Assembly: GCA_964036665.1 (NCBI GenBank)
Contig: OZ038528.1
Coordinates: 3,602,501 to 3,666,500, forward strand
Source of the DNA: Gordius sp. MW1
Lineage: Eukaryota > Nematomorpha > Gordioida > Gordea > Gordiidae
Reading direction: 5' to 3'
Length of the DNA stretch: 64,000 nucleotides
Position 1 is the stretch's first letter, and each line of letters opens with the position of its first letter. The notes under the pieces were generated by a model. That model did no database searches. It had not been told where the DNA came from and saw nothing but the letters and a program-made list of their open reading frames with translations. The position numbers were made by a program, and so were the translations under genes. Shown in pieces: positions 12,226-26,431 of the stretch.

Positions 12226-13794
12226 TAATTCATCATATCAATAAACAGATGTTCAATCTTGACCAGTTCTGACCAGTCTTAATCAGTTCTGACCAATTCT
12301 GCTGTTTTTTTTCTGCGGTTTTGACCCGGTCCCATTAGGATATTCACTATAAAGCAAGAAAACAAAAAATTTATAATTTGGTAGAAACATGTTTCGGTTG
12401 TGATCAAAAGGCAAAAGGCACATGGCATAATTCGAAACTATTATGTTATCTATGTTCAGGTGTCTATTTTAAATTCTCTGAAAATTGCAAGTCTCAATAT
12501 TTATTATAGTGATGATAACTTAATGTTCAGGATTGTTGTTTAGTATTTATTAATTATATCAACGCTCGATTATTTCGTTTAATGAAGTTAGCTTTTTTAT
12601 AGAAATATGAGATTTCTCGACCATTTAGAATGAGACAAGTAATTTCTACTACTTTAAAGTTTTATTAAGCTTTGTTGTACTCCTACGAGGAACAATTAGT
12701 TCTCCTAAAATTTTTTATTATGCTCTGCAATACATATATATTTAGGGCTTAAGGTAGTATTGACCTTGATCATAGCAATTAATAAAAAATTCTAAGCAAG
12801 ATATTTTAGTTGGACTCAAGAAGTAGCTATTGTTAAGTTACTTAATTTATGAGACATTTTATTAAATTTATTTTTCTTTAATTTGATATTATGGACATAG
12901 AAAAAAAATATGCAACATTAATAAATTAAAGGCATCATTAACTGTTACTCCGAGAGATTTTTTGTTATCTCTTCTTGTTAACGCTTAATTAACTATTTAA
13001 ATAACGAAAAAATATTATTTTTAAAATCCTTTGATAATTTTTATAAAATTTATATGAAATCCATTTAATCATAAATTTTTCAGTTTGTATTAAGCGATGT
13101 AGAATTGACCGCATAACCGGGCATTCGCCGAAAATTACGAGCATAATTATTTTGAACTTGTTCGATGAAGTTTATTAGAATAGAGACCTGCACGGCTCGG
13201 CCCGGCCGGCGGACGGGCCTAAAAGCCCGGTGCGCGGGCCGGGCTTAGACGGGCTTCTGCATAAAAATAAAACAAGGGCCGGTGTAATGATCTGAAACGT
13301 CGACATTTAAAAAACGACGACGCTCAATTGAACATTCCTATTGGTTAATATGGCATTATATACCATATCACGTGATCTTCCTAAAAGCACAATAGGTTAG
13401 TTTTGGCACAAAAACATGTATTTTTTTTGAAAACACTAAAATGACGACACAAGACTTTCAAAATATTTCAAGTAATTACTATGCATATTAATTATAAATT
13501 GAAATTTAGAGAATCACTAACAAATGATCAATTTAGCCATTTAAGTATATTATCAATCCTTTTTTAAGATGTATTTCATAATAATTCGTATTATAATTTA
13601 GGTTAGATCAAGAAAATGAATATCAGTTTAGTTAATTTAGGTTAGATCAAGAAAATTATGAATATTAGTTTAGTCAAGCTCAAGCATATGTATTTTATTC
13701 CATTTAATATCTCTAATTTTGTATAAAAATGCACATAATCTGAAGCTTATTAAAAAATCTTTTAGTATATAGAATTAGCCTAAGTTATAAACTT

Positions 13795-14362
13795 TACCTT
13801 AGTTTTAAGCTTATAGACAATAAAAATAATTAATAGGATAGGCTTATAAACATAGATTAGATATAATGATCATTAGCTCAAGCTCAATGTATTCAAATAC
13901 TAACTCAAATATCACTAAGGTTATTATAATTTTACCAAATACAATATTGAGTTTATCAATTAGCTTTACCAAAATTACATTTAAAAGGATAGGCTTATAA
14001 ACATTGATCAGATTCGGATATAATGATCATTAGCTCAAGCTCAATGTATTTAAATACTCACTCAGCTATCCCTTAGGTTACCAAATACAATATAAAGCTT
14101 ATCAATTATCTTTACCAAAATTACATTTAGAAGGATAGGCTTATAAGCATAGATTAGATATAATGATCATTAGCTTAAGCTCAATGTATTTAAATACTCA
14201 CTGAGATATCCCTTAGGTTATTATAAATGTACCAAATACAATATTGAGTTTATCAATTAGCTTTACCAAAATTACATTTAATAGGATAGGCTTATAAACA
14301 TAGATCAGATATAATGATCATTAGCTCAAGCTCAATGTATTTAAATACTCACTCAAATATCC
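13795..14362. repeat. Tandem array, about 148-bp unit, four copies
   Basis: The marker aggataggcttataaac recurs at about 13835, 13986, 14132 and 14282, followed each time by tataatgatcattagctcaa, gctcaatgtatt and aaatactcact. Spacings are about 146-151 bp. It lies inside the GC-tipped element and ends against its second GC block. Confidence 0.85.
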
Positions 14363-14597
14363 CTTATACACCGGGCCTGGACGGGCGTAATATAAATTAA
14401 CGGGCTCGGGCCGGGCCTAAAAAACTTAAGGCCCGTTATAAGCCCGTGACAAAAACAATTAGATTTTGCATAAAAGAAGGTGATTTTATAATGCTCTAAT
14501 TTATAATTATATAACAAGGAAAGTTAAATTTTATTTTTATCTTAGTTCATTAATTCATCAATATCTCAACCTCATTGTAGATATTAATACACAAACC

Positions 14598-14715
14598 CAT
14601 GGGCGTAGCCAATTTAAATTAAAGGGGGGCAGTTTAGGTAAGGCAATGTTTTTTAGATCAAGAATTTTTGGATTTGGGGGGGGGGGGCGGCTGCCCATCC
14701 TTGCCTCCCCATTTA
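14598..14715. repeat. MITE, 'catgggcgtagcc' family, partial copy
   Basis: Left end catgggcgtagccaattt followed by an aggggggcag run and a G10 run near 14677. The right inverted end is not recognisable. It is nested in the GC-tipped element. Confidence 0.5.
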
Positions 14716-16034
14716 TACCCTCTAGCAATATTAAGTGAATTAATTTAATATAATGTAAGATTATTTTAATTGTATATATATAATAATTAACAAATTCTAA
14801 AATTTTCCTTCAGGATACTTTTGTAAAATATCAATATTTTTTCATTTTTATCAAGAACCTAAATATTTGAAATGGAGAAAAGCAAAAAAGCCAAGTATAT
14901 TAAAAACAATGTAACCTTAAATAACGGTTTTAAATGTCTATTTGGCTTATATAGTTTTATGTATCCCGAAGTGCCACTTGTAGAAAAATTTTTCCTATAG
15001 GTCGCTTCTTATTAGATAGAAGATCTCGTCTGATCGGGAATTATTAATTTATTATTTTTACAATATTTTTATTACATATTTAACACATACTCATTGAATT
15101 TAAAAAATGAAAACTTTTACGGGCCCGGGCCGGGCACGGGCTTCCTATAAAATTAGCGGGCCGGGCTCGGGCTTATAGTTTAATATTTTGACGGGGCCGG
15201 GCCGGGCTTTTTATTTTTTATTCCAAACGGGCCGACTGACCTAAACAGGCCCGTTGCAGGTCACTAAATTAGAAAAATGCCAAATATGTGCCCTATATCT
15301 TACACACTTTACATTATTGTCCTAAATTTCCCCTTCGCATCGCTTGGCGCACATTATGAACGCCGCGTAACGCTACAATTAATCATATTAATATATATTT
15401 TCATTAATATTTAATGCAATAGTTTACACTTAAATAACATAATTCTGGTCAAAGTACATCACAAATAATGGGTATCATAGCTTAAATGGGAATATGATGT
15501 ATAGGTTAACCATTCTTTGCGCATCCACTGTGAAGTAAATTGACCTTTTGAAATTAAATTGAATGAAAAAGCATAGAAAATTTAATACATGTTATGAACT
15601 GACCATTTAATATGATTATTAATGCCAGTAAGCGTGCCTAACTCTATTTAAACAACAATTTTGATCTTTTATATTTTCATATTAAAAAAATCGAATTTAT
15701 TATTTATCGAATAAAATTGCTAGCAATTAGTATTTTAAGAGTCCAGAATGTTATAAATTTTAACTTCTAGTGTCGCTCAGCTCAACATGTTCAAATGACG
15801 ACTTAATAACGCGCATCTATGTTAAAATAGCATGATCTTAAGTCTAGTTATCTAATATAGACCCCCTTACTAAATGACAAAAGTTTTTTTAGTTTTATTT
15901 AAATAATTAACTAACAGAGTTAACAAATGATCGTAGCGATATCATAAAGATAATGTCGCAATTTTTAAGATTAAATATTATTGCTTTGAGAGAGGTAGGT
16001 TGACTAGTATATTAATTAGAGTTGAAGCACTGTG

Positions 16035-19000
16035 TCAAGACTTTGGGGTAATTGCTTTGATTGATGGTGCTTTTTTATCAGGCGTTCCAGATGGGGTTGG
16101 GTTTATGGTTTTATAAATGGTTATACATCCCTTACTAGCTCTATACCTAAATTCTTCGATAAAATTTAGGGCTGATATCATGTTTACTAGAATATTGTCA
16201 AAATGGGCAACGAACACGTAAGAGAAGATGGTCGCCTTAGTGTCACAATCAACGAAAGAAGGATATGAAGTATTATTTGTATCGATGAGGTTCAAAGCTG
16301 ATCTATTGAGAGATGCTTGATGCGAGGAAACGGTATTCGTTAAGTTGCGTCGCTTAGGTAAATAAGGAGATAATCCGAGACCCCTAATGTTAGAAGAGGG
16401 GCTGAGGCCGTTGTTATTAGATTCTTGATTGCATTCGTCCTTCAAGATATTCCTGTATAAGCACATGCGACCTAGGCCAAAATTAGGTGGTGCCAGTGTA
16501 AACAAAAGTCTCGCACCACTCCAGTATTTCCATATGGATTCGAGGCCGGTTACGTTTGTGTCGGGAAGTATTTGAAACCCGCTTATAACGTAACCTGAAG
16601 CCGGGCCATCTATTGAATGAGAGCTTAGTGAAGATCTCGCGCTATCCTGCCTGTCAGGGACTTTGGACGTAACTAAGCCACCATTGTCATTATCCACGGT
16701 GGTAGCCCTTGTAGTAGTATCTTCTTGGTGGATACTTGGTTTTGAACTTGTTGGTGCGTCTATAGTTGGTTCGATCTTTAATCTAACGTGATGTTTGGCA
16801 TGGCGAGGCATAGAATCAAGCACAGTAGGTTGGGGTCCAGGATCGCCATTACTAACGATTGTGAGGGCGCAATACGAGTTATGAGGATTCATAACGGGGC
16901 GTGGCAGGTATGATGTGGGTATGGTAAAACTTTCCTTGTTTTCATAATCTCGCCCATATATATTACTATTTTCCAAATCTTTAGACCATACTGTAAGATC
17001 TTCGCTATCTCTTTCCATCTCTGCTGACGACCATATATAATCTGCTTTAGTACGGAGCATATTAGGATTCAATATTTTTCTGGGACTTTTAGGGTCTGAA
17101 GGTGTTATCAAGCTTTGTTTTAAAATTGAGGAGTAATGACTCATCATGGGATAATGGCCATTTTCTTTGTTTTCCACAGGCAATTTTGGTGTATCTATAG
17201 CTTCGCTAATGGTTTCTTTTGTTATATCCTTAATGGTCGATTTATTTTGGGCCTGTGACTTTGATTGCATAGGTGGCGCGTTATCAGATGAGACAGTTTG
17301 TGGTGTTTGAGCTTTATTATTCGTATCCTTTAGCAAGTACAATTTGGAGATAAGATCGTTTAGGCCCATCTTAGTCGATTTTTCTTCGTCTCCTCTTTCC
17401 GTTTTGTTATTGAGCGGTGAAGATCTTACCGATATTGAGGATTGCTTAGATTGACCATCTTTATTAGGTCGCCACGTTTTTATTTTAAAATAGCCTGTAC
17501 AAACGAACGAATATAATGAAGAATAATGACACGGGCGTAGCCAGGGGGGGCCAAGGAGGGGCGGTAGCCCCTCTAAGTTGAAAAAATCGTGCAAATTTTA
17601 TTTAATTATGGCTAAAATTTAAAAAAAATATAATTTTGCCCCTCTAATTCCAATCCTGGCTACGCCCATGGAGAATGCTGATCAATGGGTAAATTTACAT
17701 ATTTATTAAGAATAAATGTTAGACTTAATGGAATGGCAGGAATTAACTTATTATTAAAAATGCTTTATTGCTATGATTTGAAAATGCAACGAGCCATGTA
17801 AGAAGGATTGAATAAATTATCATAAATTAGATGAAGGTAAATTAAGAAAGGATTCATGACTAGTCAGTGGATGACAAATTAAATAATTGAAAACCGTAAA
17901 GTAAATTTGACGTTATCGAGTAAAATGCCTTACTATTTACAGATGGGCCTGAATCGTTATCAACTTCCCATACGACATACTTGAATACAGCTAAAAGACA
18001 AAGGGAAATGATTAGGAATTTTAATCATCATTAATATTTAAATAATTTACAAGTATCGAAAAGTTATTAATAAAAATATAGTATATTTTAATCAATTTTT
18101 TGAGTATCTCGGTTGGTCAAAACTTTGGGAAAAACTGAATTTCCCACGCAATCATTAAGCCATATATAGATTATAAAATCGAACCAAAAACAAAAAAATC
18201 TTTTACGCTTCATTAACTTAGACTTAGAAAAACATAAATATAACTTTAATATATGGTATATTCGCGATAAACGCTATAAAAATATGGATTAGACTTTGCT
18301 AACCAAACAAAACATAAAAGTAATGAAATGGATTGTAATCCTTATACATTTAATTATTTAAAAAATTGTTGTTATAAATTTACGGCTGAACCCTATTATT
18401 AACTCGCAAGTGTTTTATTAGATCATTACTTATGATAGAGTTAGGGGTTTAAACGTGACAAAGGTCATATAAGAATTGGCACTGAAATCAGCCCTTAATT
18501 TAAAAAATTAAATCTAGAGAAGTATAGAGGGTAGTTAAAATACATAAAGGCCAAAATATCCAATATATTATTATTAAATTATCGATTTTTTTGTTCAAAT
18601 GGAAACTGGCAGCCCAAATATATAACGTTGATAAGTAAAAATCAAATTATTACTTTACTGACGACACACATGCAAATGAATTAAAAAGTCTTCGTTAATT
18701 AATTGATCCTATTGACATAGCTGAGACCGACCCCCATCTCCGCGCCAACCAATTAAAGTTATGGCACGTTATAAATAATGATTTAAACTTTGATTGACTT
18801 ATGTTTCCAAAAAATAGCTTGAAAAAAGTATATTAAATACGTAAATTGCCTCAATAATATTAGAGTTGACTGTGTTATTATAAAAAGGCAGGATTTTTTG
18901 CAGTAGTAAAATTAGCCATTAAAAATCATTTTGCTATGGTTTATTAAAATTGGACTCCTTATTAGTACTAACTTGCCCCGTCCCCTCCTAAATATACTAC

Positions 19001-21135
19001 CCAAAAAATCTCACTTAATCTATGTAAATTTGTTGAAATACTAAGAACTTTTATGTTATTTAATATATAATAAACATTATACGACTAATATGATTCCGCC
19101 ATTTTGAAATATACACATTTAAAAAACAAACTATACAAGGTAAAATCAGAAAAGGTAAAGAAATTTCATTATGATCAAAAGATTTTGAAGAAGTGGCATT
19201 ATTTTATTTTAAAATATAAGAAAACATGAATATTGAATAATTTATAGATGGCGCTATAACTATTAAATTTGTTTTTTTTAACCAGCCATATAATATGCGC
19301 CAAATTGCACATATTTGAATATGGCCTTAAACACGCTTTCATAGTCTATGTAATCGATGAATGTATGAGATAGTTTCTTCATTTAATCTTAATAAAAATT
19401 CTTTTTTATTATCCCTAAATTTTATAAGACTATCATTTTTATTTTTTTATATTTATTTCTCCAAACTACGGAATAATTATATTTTTATAAACAGTTTAGA
19501 TTAGTAGCCTATGATGGATTTTGGTAAAAGATAATTATAATGTCATATTAAGCATATGAGGGAGGCATATGTTTATTATACTAGAAAGAAGATCAAACAT
19601 GATAGAGATGGACTCTTTAAATCAATTCATCAATACGTTCATGTTTATCCAATACTATTTTTATGGTTCAAACAAGATTTTATCTACTCCGCCCTTCCAG
19701 TCAACCGTTACTAATATTAACTATACCATCAAATATTTGTTTGTAGACTATCAATAAAAGATTATATATTAGAAATTATGTAGTAATAAGTTCTTTTAAT
19801 TTAAACTAAAATCTAATTTTTGGCAGGGTTAATTTTAAAGTTTTGAAGGGTTATCATTCAAAAATACAAGTTATGACTAAGTTGTAATTTTTTGAAACGA
19901 TTAGAATTGCTTAACATCTGTTAGTAACATGCGCCAACGTACAGTTTGAAAAGTTTTAAGCTAATTTAACGAGTTTCAATCTGATTGTGAATTAAAATAT
20001 GTTCTTAAACAACTGTTATAAACGAACGCATGAATCTTCCAAATTACGTATTTGATTATATATTTTGTTTATCTTAACTAATAAAATTTGTAAATCTGAA
20101 TTCATAGTTTTGATTACAATACATATTATATTGCTTTGCAGTAAATTTAAAATTTCTCTACCCCAACGGGAACTTGCTTTGTTTTATTTACACTGACCGG
20201 CCCGATCTAAATTTTATAATTTGTCAATATTTGTTTACCTAAAACAAACGTATTTAGTAATTTAAATGAAAAAAGAATATATTTTTGGTATATCGACTCT
20301 ACCGAGTGGGTCTTCCCTTTTATAAAGTTCCTTTTACTGAACAGGAATATGTTTTTAGTTTTCCTATAAGTTGCAAATATAAGCCATTTTACCCCCCTTT
20401 AAAAAGTTAGTAATGAGCCTTTTGAAAGTCAAAATAGAGAGCTATTATAAAATTGTATTTAACCTCTTGGGAGTTTATTGAAATATTTTATAAAGCATAC
20501 ATTCGGAAGTTGAAATAAAAGATAATTTAAAACCAATTTGGAGTAAATATGACCTTAGATATGATTTAAAAAGTGGATAAAAACGAAATAATTACCATTT
20601 TCTCCCACACTTTCTAGCCTCAAAATCATTTAATAGTTGTAAGTTTGGATAAATGATAATTTAAAACTAATTTGGGGTCTAAATGACCCCAGATAAATGC
20701 TAAAAGAAAACGGAGAGCAATGAAATAATTACGTTTTTCTTCCAAACTTTCTAGCGTAGCTTCTGTAGGAATAACCATATATTGATGAGATTTCTTTAAA
20801 TCTCTCGTAACCATAACAGAACTTTTCCGCCGGGCTCGTGCTAATTGTATATTAATTTCTTCGACAGATATATCATCAGGACCCTGATTAATTTCTTCAT
20901 CCTCACTGCCAATATCTGGACAAAATTGAACAAGGGGATTTTGGCGAAATTTAATTGATCTTTTTGCAAAAGAATTCCTCTGTAATTGAATCCTAGAATC
21001 TGGACCAGATGCTTCTTTGGAGTCTAAGGCTAAGTCTTCAGGTGTTTTATGAGGTAAGGATGCGAGGGTTGTGGTTTGTGGTGTCGGTTGATTTTTTTCA
21101 TAGAAATCGATTTTGACGTTGTCGTAATCAAGCAT
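16035..21135 (-). CDS. Uncharacterised 639-residue protein, three exons
   Basis: Exons, minus-strand order: 21135-20733, 17990-17934, 17494-16035 (stop TGA). The phases agree at both introns: exon 1 ends one base into a codon, exon 2 (57 bp) supplies two bases and ends one base into the next, and exon 3 begins with two. The middle exon reads VFKYVVWEVDNDSGPSVN and leads into YFKIKTWRPNKDG. The protein is mostly hydrophilic and Ser/Thr/Asn-rich, with two compact stretches that look folded: GYVISGFQILP through LLFTLAPPNFGLGRMC (about residues 470-520) and FSYVFVAHFDNILVNMISAL (about 585-605). No signal peptide and no convincing membrane helix. The continuous open frame runs upstream of exon 3 to 17594, but that part is MITE sequence and is removed by the acceptor at 17496-17495. 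I do not recognise the family. An in-frame ATG also exists at 21180. Confidence 0.7.
17531..17670. repeat. MITE, 'catgggcgtagcc' family, in an intron
   Basis: Left end acgggcgtagccagg and right end cctggctacgcccatg, about 140 bp, in the intron just upstream of the third exon of the unidentified gene. Read as protein it supplies the spurious residues MHDFFNLEGLPPLLGPP before the splice acceptor. Confidence 0.75.
17991..20732. other. First intron of the unidentified gene
   Basis: About 2.74 kb, AT-rich, with stops throughout. The 62-codon open stretch at 19569 shows no conserved motif and is left uncalled. No named repeat family was recognised here. Confidence 0.5.
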
Positions 21136-24100
21136 AATAGAACTTTCATGAAAGCTGAATGCCGAAATGAAAATCCTCACTTTTATCCTTCTCTCATCAT
21201 CTCTATTATTATTATTGATTCCTGTGTGAGAAAACTAGTGCGTCATTGAATCATAAGATTGGTGGTGTTCTCTACTTTCTTCTCTGCCTCAAACGATCAA
21301 GAAGTGAGTGAGGTTGAGGGATTTCTAGGAAATTCGTACGCAACGATCTGGGAAATTTATACGCGAAGACGCGCGTGATTTAGAAAAAAATTGACTTCGG
21401 GAAAGAATTTGCTATAAAGGAGGTATGGCGAAAGGAACTTGCATTCACCTGGTTGTGGGGACGTGTAAAGTAGGGTAGGTATGTATGTGTCTTTTTAAAA
21501 CAATTTTTTCCTTTGATTTATATATGGTTGTCCGTATCGATTTATATGATGTAAAAATAAGGTGTATTATGCCCGACCCCCTCCCACCACCCATAAACCA
21601 ACTCTCGGTACTTCTTGAGTTCGATTAAAAAATATAATATTTGTAGAAATAGAGGTGGGGTAGGATGTTATAATTAAAAAAGTAAAATTTTTGAGTTGGA
21701 ATAGTTCAGGTAAATTTTAATTTTCAATATTTAAAATATAAGTTTATTATGCCTTATCATATAAATATGGCAATATGTAATAATTGGATCGTGGAAGGCG
21801 GGTCGATAAAGAAAGAAAAGGCTGCTGATGGGATTTGCACCAGTAGGGGATTATTGGATTTCTAATGGGTGGGTGCAGGCAGGGGCTATTGGCTTACCAG
21901 TTATTAGCATTATATTTTTCTATACATCTATTATATATATTTTTCCCTTCTTATTTAGCTAAAAGTATGTCAATGCCATCATCCTTAGCCCACATGTCAT
22001 TCTTAAATTCCTAGTTACAAATAATATAATTAACACTTTTGAGCTAAATACATTGGTCACTATGTTAAAATAGAAGGGGGCTGATTGGGTGTCAATGTCA
22101 AAATTAATTAATAAAGACCGGGCTCTATGATTATTTTTATTTGTAATACTAACAACCTTAATTAAAATGCATATCTAGTGTGTCTGTTAACCATGTGGCA
22201 AAATTAAAAAAAAAATTTTGGTTGAAATTCCAAAATTTTACTAAGGAAATTACAAAATTTTACAAAGGAAAGACATTTTTGAGAGAGCGAGAGTTGTCAA
22301 AATCAATGATAAAAAGTGGCCTAAAAGGTAAATTATTAAAAAATTAGAAAATTGTAGCTAATAAGATCTTAAAAATGAGTATGATTAAGTAAGAATAATT
22401 TATATTTTATGGTTTATACGATAAAATTAAGTCTATAACAACTAAAATTCATTTTTTTTCATTTGTCTTTAAAATAATTAAAACAACCATTTTATATTAA
22501 TTTCCTCTCGGCACTTGACCTTGCTTTCATGTCCGTGGACAGGATTTGAATAAGGAAAACATATATTTTAAAAAATTTTTTAAAAAAAAAAGTCAAATAG
22601 TAAATTTTTTACAATAAAAATTTAACCATAGATTTTTTAAAAAATTTACGTATTTATAAGTTTAAAGATCCTTGAGTTTGATATGTGCAGATTTTAGTTT
22701 CAAAAAGATACATATAAATCGAGTAATTTAAAAATTTGTGATTTTTTGATAAACGAATTTGTCATTCTCTAGTTGGAACGATCTCAATGACAAGCCTATA
22801 ATTCCTAAGGGACCAGCATAAAAATTTTGACATTCGAGAATATGGCTTATTAGCATTTAAAATTTACACCTATAACGTAGACGTATTAATAATAAATCTT
22901 TTTTTCCAGGCCACATTTCGTTAAATAGACCATGCATAAGTGATATAAAGGGAAGCAGGCAGTTTATTTTTTTGATGATATTTGATATGAAATTGCTCTT
23001 TGCCATGGATTTTTTTATAGCGTCCATGAAATTTGAGATAGTTATTAGGTTGTAATAAAAGTAAAGGCAAAATAAAAGGCTCGGTATGATAAAATAAATT
23101 TATTCATTCTCATAAAAATTCAATATCCAATAAATTATTATTTATTTTGGAGAAAGTTTCAATATAAATTTAGTGGAGTGGCTTCTTAAATAAACTAGAT
23201 AGAAATAAATCCTAAAAAATTATATTTTTGAATAGAGAAGAATACCAATCACAAATAAGTTTTTATTTTTGTAGCCTTTAAGACTTGATAGACTGCTAAT
23301 TGCCTATATAGGTGAAATAGATACAACTGTATAAAATATATAATCAAGAATTGTCAATCCGTTTATCTGAATATTGTTGTATAAAAACGATGAAATAGGA
23401 TTGATAGTAGCCTATTTCACAACTGTATAACCACATAAAAATCTAATCTAAACAACTAACCTTGTTATGTAACATGAAATTGAACGTATATGAAACAATT
23501 AATAAGTTATAGGAAAAATTATGGACCCTAGGAAACTTATGTTGGCCCATACATACATGATCTTAGCCAGTGGGAAGCAATAAGGGGGGCGGCTTCCCTC
23601 CTCTAAAGCCAAAAAATCTTTAAAATTATATAAAATTATGGCTAAAATTTCAAAATATTATCATTTTGCCCCTCCCTAATCTTTATTGGCGTCTTCTAAT
23701 TCCAAGGCTGACTACGCCCATGAATACCTACAACTTCAACAAAACAACGGTATAGAGCATTATTATAAACTGTTTTACAGTCCATCTTATTTACCAAACA
23801 GTTGTCTGTTAATATTCAACCTTTTTTTCAACAAAGTTTCGTTTTAAAATGTTAGGAACATTGCTTTAATCATCCTTAGCAAAGTGTTATAGCCTTGCAA
23901 ATTTGTTTTTTTTACATCTACATAGCGTTTGAATTTTAAATTTGTGGAGTAAATTAAAAGTACTTACATGTCAAAAACCTTTTTACCGTAATTTTATAAA
24001 GTTTCCAATGCATTTTTGGCTATTATTACTTTAAAGGCAGATTACACATTATATTATCTAAATCTACCAATTCTGTTACTTTAGTTTAAAAGAAAATCTA

Positions 24101-26100
24101 ATTATCCAATTCAATATCCGGTCCGTTTACCGCTTTAATTTCTAAGATCTCAAAATTTTGTAAAAGTTTATTATATTAAAAGCTTGTCGGCATCTAAGAT
24201 GAGGTGTTTTTAATTATAGAGTATGCAATAAGATCATAAAGCTCTAGGGATTTAAGTTAGAACTATAATTAACATCAAATTTAACAGCGACAAAGTAATA
24301 AAACCTAAAAATTTATATGGTTTACCTAAGTTTTCTACTAGACGTATATATATAAGAAAGCAATAAGATGTATTCAATAATTATTGTTTTTCTACTATAG
24401 ATGTACAAAAATGATCTACACTTAGAGCCCTGTAAAATTGCTTTTCATCAACCCGAGCCCCTGCCTGGTCCTACATCTTTTATGGATCGTAAGCAAATAC
24501 ATTAGAAATCAACTATACCATTTTAACATATATTAAAATTTCTAATTATTGATAATTACGAGGAGTAAATTATTAAGAATTCAATTACCCTATTGCAAAA
24601 CCTCTCGAACCGGGTAGGGCTCAGGCAACATATGCAAGCCTCTATAAACCCATGGAGCATGCGTTATAATTTAAAAAGCGCAACATAACAAGACATCTGT
24701 ATTTTTTCAAATGATAATGGAACTTGAAAGCAGTTCTCAGGAAATTCATAGAAGTTTTATTAACATTTTGGTTAGTATGCTATGCTTTAATCAATCGACT
24801 ACCTATATTTTTCTGGTAACGTAAAATTAATGCTCAATTTTTTTGAGTCGCATATGAAAGTGATTGTGTCAATATAATTCTTGTGCCTTATTTTGCCGCC
24901 AATAGTTTTATTGACATTTATCCAGCCACAATAGGTCTGTTCAAATTAAATTTTATTACATTTTTGTTAATTTCCAGATTTAGCTGAGTTGGATGGGGGC
25001 AGATAGTCCTCCCTATCTCCCATTTGCCAAATCCATTAGTAGGACAAAAATTAAAATCATCTTATATTAAGAAACCTAAGGTTAATACTAAAACATTATC
25101 TGAAAAATATTAAAAATTCACATATTGCCCCAAAGTTCACTTATAATCATAAGGGATTTTTGAGCTTTCTTACTATGTTATTAATTTTTTGGCTTTTTGT
25201 GTAAGATCTTAGTAGTAAAATAAAATTAAACAAATAAAAAGATATATGAAAAGGCTATAATAATTATAATTATTAAAGGTAATAAACCTCATCTACGTTT
25301 GCAGAAAATGAAATAATAAGTAGCAATTTTACCTACAGACTAATTTGTTTAATTATATACGTAAGCTTTATAGCTTATGACATGAAAATGATAACAGACA
25401 TTTAACGTTTTTGCTCATATTAGAGCTCAAGTATAGCTATATATAAGAAAAATAAGAATTTAAAGCCATCATATTTGTTTAATTTTAAGTCAACTGCACA
25501 CATGTGTCAAAATTTTTACAAAATCGATTTAAATTGTTTTTTATTTTATTCGTTTTTGATGCTTTTTTAATCCTTATAATTATTTAAAATGCTTTCTTTT
25601 CTAATAATTAAAGGTTATCATTAAATGAATGATAATGCAATGTTAAAATGCAGAACTACAGAAAATTCACTTGATATTATATCATGTGCAATTTTAGCTT
25701 AAAATATGTGGGAAATAAAATAACCCTAACTAAAGTAGGTATAATGACAGAATAAAGTTTAAGTCATCTAATATCAGTACAATGACATTTAAAAGCCGAG
25801 AATTGGTGGACATTTTGACCGACAAAATGATCATATCGATGCAAGAGCCTAAGTGGAAAGGCGATAAAGTAAGATGTATTAGCGGGTTGATTAGCATCAA
25901 TTTAACAAAAAACCCTGAGGAAGGTATAGGCATTAGTAACTAAGGAAATTTATCAAAGCGTTTTTGACGTAAAAATAAATGATCGCATTATGGCGAGTCA
26001 GACCATTTTAAAACATAAATGGCTTCTTGCAGATTAAAAATATTGTTTTCTAGTGAAATTTAAGGAATCGATATTTATATTAAAACAAAGTTATAGACAC
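21136..26100. other. Long intergenic stretch, no supportable gene
   Basis: AT-rich DNA. The first 300 bases, with a CT-rich tract (ttctctcatcatctctatta) upstream of the minus-strand gene, are the natural place for its 5' UTR and promoter. At 23560-23721 there is a member of the 'gggcgtagcc' MITE family (right end gactacgcccatg). Otherwise I see no conserved reading frame and no array. Confidence 0.5.
23560..23721. repeat. MITE, 'catgggcgtagcc' family
   Basis: Degraded left end (catgatcttagccagtgg), an aaggggggcggc run, an internal tgcccctccctaatc, and right end gactacgcccatg. It shares internal sequence with the copies at 59763 and 61304. Confidence 0.6.
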
Positions 26101-26431
26101 ATCGGTAAATAATAGGTATGAAGAATACAGGTGATGGTAATTAATAAGGGTTTAGTCAAGGAGGGAACATCAAAACACACAATATATGTATGTATGTATG
26201 TATATTTTTGCCCCGAAGACGCCCACGAGCTTAGTAAGTGCAATCTAAGGTTAAGCCCCTTCTCACGCCAAATGGCGCATAAGGCCACGTTATTGCCATC
26301 GTGTGATTTTATTCCTGTAACAAATGTATGTATTATGCAGTGTAAATATGCATGATAATAAGTTAATGTACCTTAGGCGTGGGTTATGGTTAATAATTAA
26401 GCATTAGATTATGGGTAAGAATATGGTCGTA

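Larger units (their letters stand above)
13185..15262. mobile_element. GC-tipped inverted-repeat element, non-autonomous DNA transposon
   Basis: Left end gacctgcacggctcggcccg and right end (inverted) gacctgcaacgggcc bound 2.1 kb. GC-rich blocks of gggccgggc type also sit at 14367-14450 and 15118-15240, while the rest is AT-rich. The tips resemble GC-rich termini of some hAT elements, but no transposase frame or clear target duplication is present. It holds a tandem array and a nested 'catgggcgtagcc' MITE (14598-14715). A related tip (cacccgtgcaggtctc) is at 58902-58917. Confidence 0.55.

Noticed and set aside
17495..17594. Upstream extension of the large minus-strand frame (MHDFFNLEG...)
   Set aside because: It is MITE sequence, and a phase-compatible splice acceptor lies at 17496-17495. 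The true coding sequence enters from the exon at 17934-17990.
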